From Gammaproteobacteria bacterium (GTDB lineage: Bacteria > Pseudomonadota > Gammaproteobacteria > Enterobacterales > Psychrobiaceae), in contig JABSRS010000012.1 in the NCBI GenBank assembly GCA_013214885.1, positions 1 through 17,193 on the forward strand: 17,193 nucleotides of DNA. The letters are read 5' to 3'. The position numbers and the translations under genes are program-made. Below are positions 13,082-17,193 of the stretch, piece by piece (within the stretch, counting starts at the first letter, position 1; the number at the start of each line of letters is the position of its first letter). The notes under the pieces are model-generated. The model saw only the letters and a list, made by a program, of their open reading frames with translations, made no database searches and was not told the DNA's origin.

Positions 13082-13891
13082 ATGATTAAAATTAAACAGC
13101 TAACTTGGCAAGTGGTCTCAAGTGACAGTCTAAGATTATGTCAGTTCATGATGGCATACGAAGTGCGGACTGAAGATTACTTGGTGGCTTTGGATAATGA
13201 AGACAACATCATTGCCGCAGGACAATTATTTCATTGCCAAGAAGGTAAAGGGGGTTGCGATGCCCAAATTGAACTGGTTGTTAAACCCCAATTTCGACAG
13301 TTAGGTATTGGTCGTGAGTTGGTTAAGCGTTTAATTAGCCAAGCTAACGAAATAAAACTGCAACGCTTAGTTGGCCATGGCGATCCGCTGTTCTGGTTAT
13401 CACTGGGATTTAAGAAGATTGCAAAAAATGATTTTGTGTTGTTACTGACATCGGCAGTGAGAGCCCTTGAACACACATGGCATCAAGGTATCCCGATGAC
13501 TGAATTTATGGGCCTAACGATAGCTGAAGTGACCGAGCAATCAGTCGAGACTCACTGTCAAATGAGCAGCTGTATAAATGTTCATCACACGATGTTCGCT
13601 GGGGCTATCTACTCCCAAGCTGTCTTAACTGGGTGGGGATTGATTCATTTTGCATTACAACGACTAGGACTGAGTGGCAGTATTGTATTGGCCGAGGGTA
13701 ATGTCCGTTACCGTAAGCCAGTTTCTGATAATCCGCGTGGTGTCGTTCAGCAGATGATTGAGCAATCAACCTTACTGCCAGTGCTTGAGAATAAAAAGGT
13801 TAGTATTGAATTAACGGTTGAAATATATGGTGAAAAACAACATAAAGCGGCCGCCACATTTGTCGGCCGTTATGTCATTTTGCCACAATAA
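13082..13891 (+). CDS. yiiD: YiiD-like bifunctional protein: GNAT domain plus hot-dog thioesterase domain
   Basis: Residues about 1-130 form a GNAT acetyltransferase fold with the acetyl-CoA-binding loop QFRQLGIGREL (70-80) and WLSLGFKK (105-112). Residues about 137-269 are the YiiD C-terminal thioesterase-like hot-dog domain, with INVHHTMFAGAIYSQA (165-180) and NVRYRKPV (207-214). I recall that E. coli YiiD (also FabY/MadA) was linked to malonyl-ACP decarboxylation and initiation of fatty acid synthesis, and the hot-dog part is thought responsible. At 269 residues this protein is shorter than E. coli YiiD (about 329), mainly at the N-terminus. No good ribosome-binding site is seen, and coupling to dtd four bases upstream is likely. 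Its stop is one base from the convergent DUF3014 stop. Confidence 0.85.
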   Translation: MIKIKQLTWQVVSSDSLRLCQFMMAYEVRTEDYLVALDNEDNIIAAGQLFHCQEGKGGCDAQIELVVKPQFRQLGIGRELVKRLISQANEIKLQRLVGHGDPLFWLSLGFKKIAKNDFVLLLTSAVRALEHTWHQGIPMTEFMGLTIAEVTEQSVETHCQMSSCINVHHTMFAGAIYSQAVLTGWGLIHFALQRLGLSGSIVLAEGNVRYRKPVSDNPRGVVQQMIEQSTLLPVLENKKVSIELTVEIYGEKQHKAAATFVGRYVILPQ

Positions 13892-13892
13892 T

Positions 13893-14789
13893 TTATCTAG
13901 CGACTAATGCTGATTGAATTTGTTGCAGCTTAGGGCGTAGCTTAATCATATTGTCCGCGCCCATTCTTATCATTAACTTTTGCGCGGACGGCAGTTGCTC
14001 AAGATCAGGATCGGCAAACTTATACATTACGGATGGTGCAACAAGTTCAATTTGATCTCGAACAATGGGAGCGTCTAACGCGCTATCAATTGCTTGGGTT
14101 AAGGCGGAATCAAAGGCACCTTCTGGGTAGCCCAATTCTTGATATGCTTGTTCAAACAGTGGGTTTAGTTTTTGATAGAGTTCAATCGCAAATTCCACGT
14201 TGATTGAGTTAATGACATCAACATAAATATTGTAACGATGGTAACTCTCTGGATTAAGGTAAATCTTATCTCCCAACTCGATCACGCTAAATTTTTCGGC
14301 GGGCTGCTTGAGCGGACTAAACTTAGCGACTAACTCATTGCTGGCTAAATTATCAATAAAGGCCACAAAATTAACGATGATGTCAGTGGTTCTAAGCATC
14401 GCTGGATAGTTAGGTAACCACGATAATTTTTTGGCACTGGCTAATGCTAGTTCGTCAGAGTCGACTAATGCTGGCAGTGGGTCAACAGGTTCCTCAATAA
14501 TGACGGGTTGCTCTGTTAGCACGGCTTCCTGTTCAGCTGGTGCTAAATCAGTGGCAACGGGGGTAAGAGTTTGCTCGTCATCTTGAACCGCTAATTCATT
14601 TTCTGCTGGTACTTCTGGCTGTGATGACTCAGTAGCTACTGGTGTTTGCTCTTGGGGCACCGAAGCTTCACGCGACTGATTAGTAAAATAAGTTGCGCCT
14701 GCAATAACCACCAAAACAATTGCAATAACGATATATATTTTCATTGAGCTGGCGTTACTTTGTGGTTCATTAGTTGTGGTTGTTTGCAT
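13893..14789 (-). CDS. DUF3014 family membrane-anchored protein
   Basis: A 298-residue protein of the DUF3014 family, with unknown function. It has a cytoplasmic N-terminus of about 16 residues, one transmembrane helix (17-35), then an acidic, Pro/Glu/Gln/Thr-rich disordered linker (about 40-105), and a conserved domain from LPALVDSDELAL onward. The conserved domain contains NFVAFIDNLASNE (141-153), EFAIELYQKLNPLFEQAY and the C-terminal KLMIRMGADNMIKLRPKL. The layout suggests a periplasmic domain tethered to the inner membrane. GAGGAA lies five bases before the ATG. It starts 26 bases after recG on the same strand, so it is probably co-transcribed with it, although no functional link to recombination is known to me. 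Confidence 0.88.
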   Translation of the reverse strand: MQTTTTNEPQSNASSMKIYIVIAIVLVVIAGATYFTNQSREASVPQEQTPVATESSQPEVPAENELAVQDDEQTLTPVATDLAPAEQEAVLTEQPVIIEEPVDPLPALVDSDELALASAKKLSWLPNYPAMLRTTDIIVNFVAFIDNLASNELVAKFSPLKQPAEKFSVIELGDKIYLNPESYHRYNIYVDVINSINVEFAIELYQKLNPLFEQAYQELGYPEGAFDSALTQAIDSALDAPIVRDQIELVAPSVMYKFADPDLEQLPSAQKLMIRMGADNMIKLRPKLQQIQSALVAR

Positions 14790-14815
14790 AGTATTCCTCG
14801 GTCTATTTAGACTAG

Positions 14816-16903
14816 TTAAGCCTGACTGTAGTGCTGTTTGTCACCAAGCCATCGATTGACGATTGGGCCAACCGAGTGTGGGTAATGCTCGGTTATATTA
14901 TGAGCCATTTGCTGAATTTGTGGGATCAGCCATTGGTCTCTTATCAGATCGGCTATTTTCAAATCAGCTAATCCCGTTTGTTTGGTTCCTAGCACTTCCC
15001 CTGGACCTCGAATCTCTAAGTCTTTTTGTGCAATAACAAAACCATCGTTGGTTGCTCTGAGCACGCCTAAGCGTTTTTTCGCCGTAACCGACAGCGGGCT
15101 GTGATACAACAGCACACAGTGGCTATCGATGCTACCCCTGCCCACACGCCCCCTTAATTGATGCAATTGAGCCAGTCCTAATCGTTCTGGGTTTTCAATA
15201 ATCATTAAACTGGCATTGGGTACATCAACGCCAACTTCTATTACAGTTGTAGCAACCAGTAGCTGAACACAGCCTTGCTTGAACTGTTCCATCACTAATT
15301 GTTTTTCACTACTCTTCATTCGACCGTGGACTAAACCAATGGTGATCTCGGGTAATCGCTGTTGCAACTCTTGGGCGGTTTGCTCTGCGGCTTGGCACTG
15401 TAGCACTTCAGATTCTTCAATTAAGGTACATACCCAGTAGCTTTGCCGACCAGCGATACAGGCTTTTTGAACGCGTTCGATCACCTCATCTCGTCGGTTA
15501 TCATCGAGTGCCACCGTGGTTACTGGCGTACGACCTGGCGGGAGTTCATCAATCACCGACGTATCTAAATCGGCATAGGCCGTCATGGCTAATGTTCGTG
15601 GAATTGGTGTGGCGGTCATGATCAGTTGGTGAGGATAGTGGTCGCCCTGTAAGCCCTTTTCACGCAAGGCTAAACGTTGATGCACGCCAAAACGGTGCTG
15701 TTCATCGATGATCACCAAGGTTAAATCATCATAAATAACGTCGGGTTGAAATACCGCATGGGTGCCCACTAGCATTTTTATATCACCCTGAGCAATCTCG
15801 ATGAGTGTTTGCTGGCGAGCCTTACCTTTTAATTTACCCGCGAGCCAGCCCACTTTGATGCCTAACGGCTCTAGCCACTGACTAAAGGTTAAGGTGTGCT
15901 GCTCTGCGAGCAGTTCAGTTGGTGCCATTAAAGCCACTTGATGACCTTGGGCTAAAGGCCCCAGTGCCGCCAACGCTGCTACTAACGTTTTTCCCGATCC
16001 GACATCGCCTTGAACCAGTCGCATCATCGGTTTTGGCTCGGCTAAATCTGTTTTTATTTCAGCGAGCACTCGTTGTTGGGCGTTCGTTGGCTTAAACGGC
16101 AACGCTGCCAATAATTGACTTTCAAAGGGGTTGCAGGGGTTGATTGCGGCAGCTCGGTGGCGCTGATTTTGAGCTCTTGCTTGTAACATTGATAAATTAT
16201 GGGCCAGTAACTCTTCAATAATTAATCGTTGTTGCGCTGGATGCTGACCACTCGCGAGCTGCTGGACGCAAGCATCGGGCGGTGGTCGGTGTAAATAGTA
16301 CAAAGCCTGCGCTAGCGGCATTTGATTGGGATAAAGCAGTGGCGGTAACAGATCCTCTATCGGATATTTACCAAGGTATTCCAATGCTTGATCCGATATT
16401 TTTCGCAGGGTCATTTGTTTTACGCCATCGGTGGCGGGATAAACAGGGGTCAGAGTTTCTGCAATATCATCAATGGCGTTGGGATTGGGATTGACGATTT
16501 TATATTCTGGATGAATCATTTCCAGACCACGATTGCCCAGTTTGACTTCACCAAAGCAACGGATCTGCTGACCAACACTCAAGGCATTTTTTTGATGGGC
16601 ACTAAAATTGAAAAAGCGGAGGGTTGCTCGTCCGTATAAATCAGAAACCTGACAAACCAGCATAGCGCGGCGACCGTGGGTAACTTCACAGCTGTCGATA
16701 GTGGCAATAATACTGATGTGTTGACCAGGGGTTACTTGGTTTAGGGCGTAAATTTTAGTGCGGTCTTCATAACGATGGGGCAGATGAAATAATACATCCT
16801 CAATCGTATTTAGCCGTAATTTACTGAGTTTTTCAGCCATTTTGGCTCCGATCCCTGAAAGATCGGTTAGCGGCGATGACAACATTCGACTAGCGAGAGA
16901 CAT
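14816..16903 (-). CDS. recG: ATP-dependent DNA helicase RecG
   Basis: RecG remodels stalled replication forks and Holliday junctions by fork reversal and branch migration. Using the ATG at 16903 the protein is 695 residues, close to the 693 of E. coli RecG. An in-frame TTG at 16915 would add four residues but has no better ribosome-binding site. The N-terminal wedge/OB domain is present (LSGIGAKMAEKLSKL, HLPHRYEDRT, HGRRAMLVCQVSDLYGRATL). The helicase motifs follow: Walker A GDVGSGKT (about 299-306), DEQH box (400-403), TATPIPRT (430-437), VATTVIEVGVDVPNAS and QLRGRVGRG. The C-terminal RecG-specific region (DLEIRGPGEVLGTKQTG) is intact. It lies upstream of and on the same strand as the DUF3014 gene. 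ridA, a common neighbour together with spoT, lies just upstream. Confidence 0.98.
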   Translation of the reverse strand: MSLASRMLSSPLTDLSGIGAKMAEKLSKLRLNTIEDVLFHLPHRYEDRTKIYALNQVTPGQHISIIATIDSCEVTHGRRAMLVCQVSDLYGRATLRFFNFSAHQKNALSVGQQIRCFGEVKLGNRGLEMIHPEYKIVNPNPNAIDDIAETLTPVYPATDGVKQMTLRKISDQALEYLGKYPIEDLLPPLLYPNQMPLAQALYYLHRPPPDACVQQLASGQHPAQQRLIIEELLAHNLSMLQARAQNQRHRAAAINPCNPFESQLLAALPFKPTNAQQRVLAEIKTDLAEPKPMMRLVQGDVGSGKTLVAALAALGPLAQGHQVALMAPTELLAEQHTLTFSQWLEPLGIKVGWLAGKLKGKARQQTLIEIAQGDIKMLVGTHAVFQPDVIYDDLTLVIIDEQHRFGVHQRLALREKGLQGDHYPHQLIMTATPIPRTLAMTAYADLDTSVIDELPPGRTPVTTVALDDNRRDEVIERVQKACIAGRQSYWVCTLIEESEVLQCQAAEQTAQELQQRLPEITIGLVHGRMKSSEKQLVMEQFKQGCVQLLVATTVIEVGVDVPNASLMIIENPERLGLAQLHQLRGRVGRGSIDSHCVLLYHSPLSVTAKKRLGVLRATNDGFVIAQKDLEIRGPGEVLGTKQTGLADLKIADLIRDQWLIPQIQQMAHNITEHYPHSVGPIVNRWLGDKQHYSQA

Positions 16904-16944
16904 GGTAATTAGCAAATTCTCAAAAATGAAAAAACTGAATCGCT

Positions 16945-16973
16945 AACATACAATACTAATCCATTTTAACCAA
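16945..16973 (-). promoter_or_regulatory. Candidate recG promoter
   Basis: On the minus strand TTGGTT (16973 down to 16968) is followed after exactly 17 bases by TATGTT (16950 down to 16945). This is an ideally spaced but moderate sigma-70 match, about 40 bases upstream of the recG ATG and just downstream of the ridA terminator, which is where a separate recG promoter would be expected. Confidence 0.42.
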
Positions 16974-16984
16974 CAGATTTGGAT

Positions 16985-17008
16985 CAAAAAAGGAGGCCAA
17001 AGCCTCCT
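16985..17008 (-). terminator. Intrinsic terminator of ridA
   Basis: On the minus strand AGGAGGC-TTTG-GCCTCCT (17008 down to 16991) makes a perfect 7-bp GC-rich stem followed directly by TTTTT. It lies 33 bases after the ridA stop and separates the ridA transcript from recG. Confidence 0.92.
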
Positions 17009-17040
17009 ATGTTCAGGACGAACGGTGATGTGCCAGAAGG

Positions 17041-17193
17041 CTACAGCACCATCACCCCATCCATTTCTACCAAACAAGCTTTTGGTAAGGCACGAACACC
17101 GATTGCGGCACGAGCAGGATATGGCTGAGTGAAATATTTAGCCATCACTTCGTTCACTGTGGCAAAGTTGCTTAAATCAGTCATAAAGATATT
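17041..17193 (-). CDS. ridA: RidA/YjgF family enamine/imine deaminase, C-terminal part (gene runs off the window)
   Basis: The last 50 codons of a RidA-family gene. RidA hydrolyses reactive enamine/imine intermediates such as those made by threonine dehydratase, which protects PLP enzymes in the cytoplasm. The visible part contains [17 protein letters not shown], the [20 protein letters not shown] segment that holds the family's conserved Arg and substrate-pocket residues, and the ending GVMVL. RidA is normally about 128 residues, so about 78 N-terminal residues lie beyond the right edge. It is followed by a strong terminator. In relatives the gene usually neighbours spoT, which would be expected to the right. 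Confidence 0.92.
   Translation of the reverse strand, partial: NIFMTDLSNFATVNEVMAKYFTQPYPARAAIGVRALPKACLVEMDGVMVL

Noticed and set aside
13848..13869. CGGCCG repeated at 13848-13853 and 13864-13869, a possible terminator for yiiD
   Set aside because: It lies inside the yiiD coding sequence, each copy is self-complementary, and the T tract downstream is poor. The convergent genes have only one base between stops, so I could not support a terminator.
1..17193. CRISPR arrays, insertion sequences, integrase genes or att-like direct repeats
   Set aside because: No regularly spaced repeats, transposase motifs or long direct repeats were seen on reading both strands, so horizontal acquisition of the nitrite module rests only on gene content and the nearby decayed genes.

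Overview
The window looks like chromosome from a marine-type gammaproteobacterium of the order Alteromonadales (Colwellia- or Shewanella-like). This is inferred from the protein sequences, the moderate-to-low GC, and the housekeeping order yihY-pip-dtd-yiiD // DUF3014-recG-ridA. It combines ordinary housekeeping genes with an accessory denitrification module built around cytochrome cd1 nitrite reductase.

Left part (1-3166, + strand): a three-gene tetrapyrrole operon. It holds the 3' part of a SUMT gene (cobA/nirE type), a nirN-type cytochrome c/d1-propeller protein, and a shortened cysG whose methyltransferase lobe is degenerate. Together they cover the entry to siroheme and heme d1 synthesis and its last oxidation. 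The middle heme d1 genes (nirDLGH, nirJ, nirF) are not in the window.

Next (3235-5599): a GNAT acetyltransferase coupled to a YaiI/UPF0178 gene, a strong bidirectional terminator, a PhnA/YjdM-type gene on the minus strand, and a decayed stretch. The decayed stretch carries the 3' half of a solute-binding-protein gene with an in-frame stop, and possibly the tail of another broken gene on the opposite strand.

Central module (5619-10000): a minus-strand cluster nirS, then a membrane-anchored NapC/NirT tetraheme domain fused to an ethylbenzene-dehydrogenase-like domain (six possible heme c sites), then a plastocyanin-like lipoprotein. Divergent from nirS is a 70-residue two-helix membrane protein. 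Their shared intergenic region holds one perfect FNR/ANR/DNR-type box and one weaker box placed at the class II distance from a -10 element for nirS. I infer that the cluster forms a self-contained quinol-to-nitrite electron route, with the fusion cytochrome and cupredoxin standing in for the usual small c-type cytochrome donors.

Right part (10109-17193): a DUF2959 lipoprotein (minus) divergent from yihY-pip-dtd-yiiD (plus), followed by the convergent minus-strand recG-DUF3014 pair and the 3' end of ridA with its terminator. No tRNA, rRNA, insertion sequence or CRISPR array was seen.
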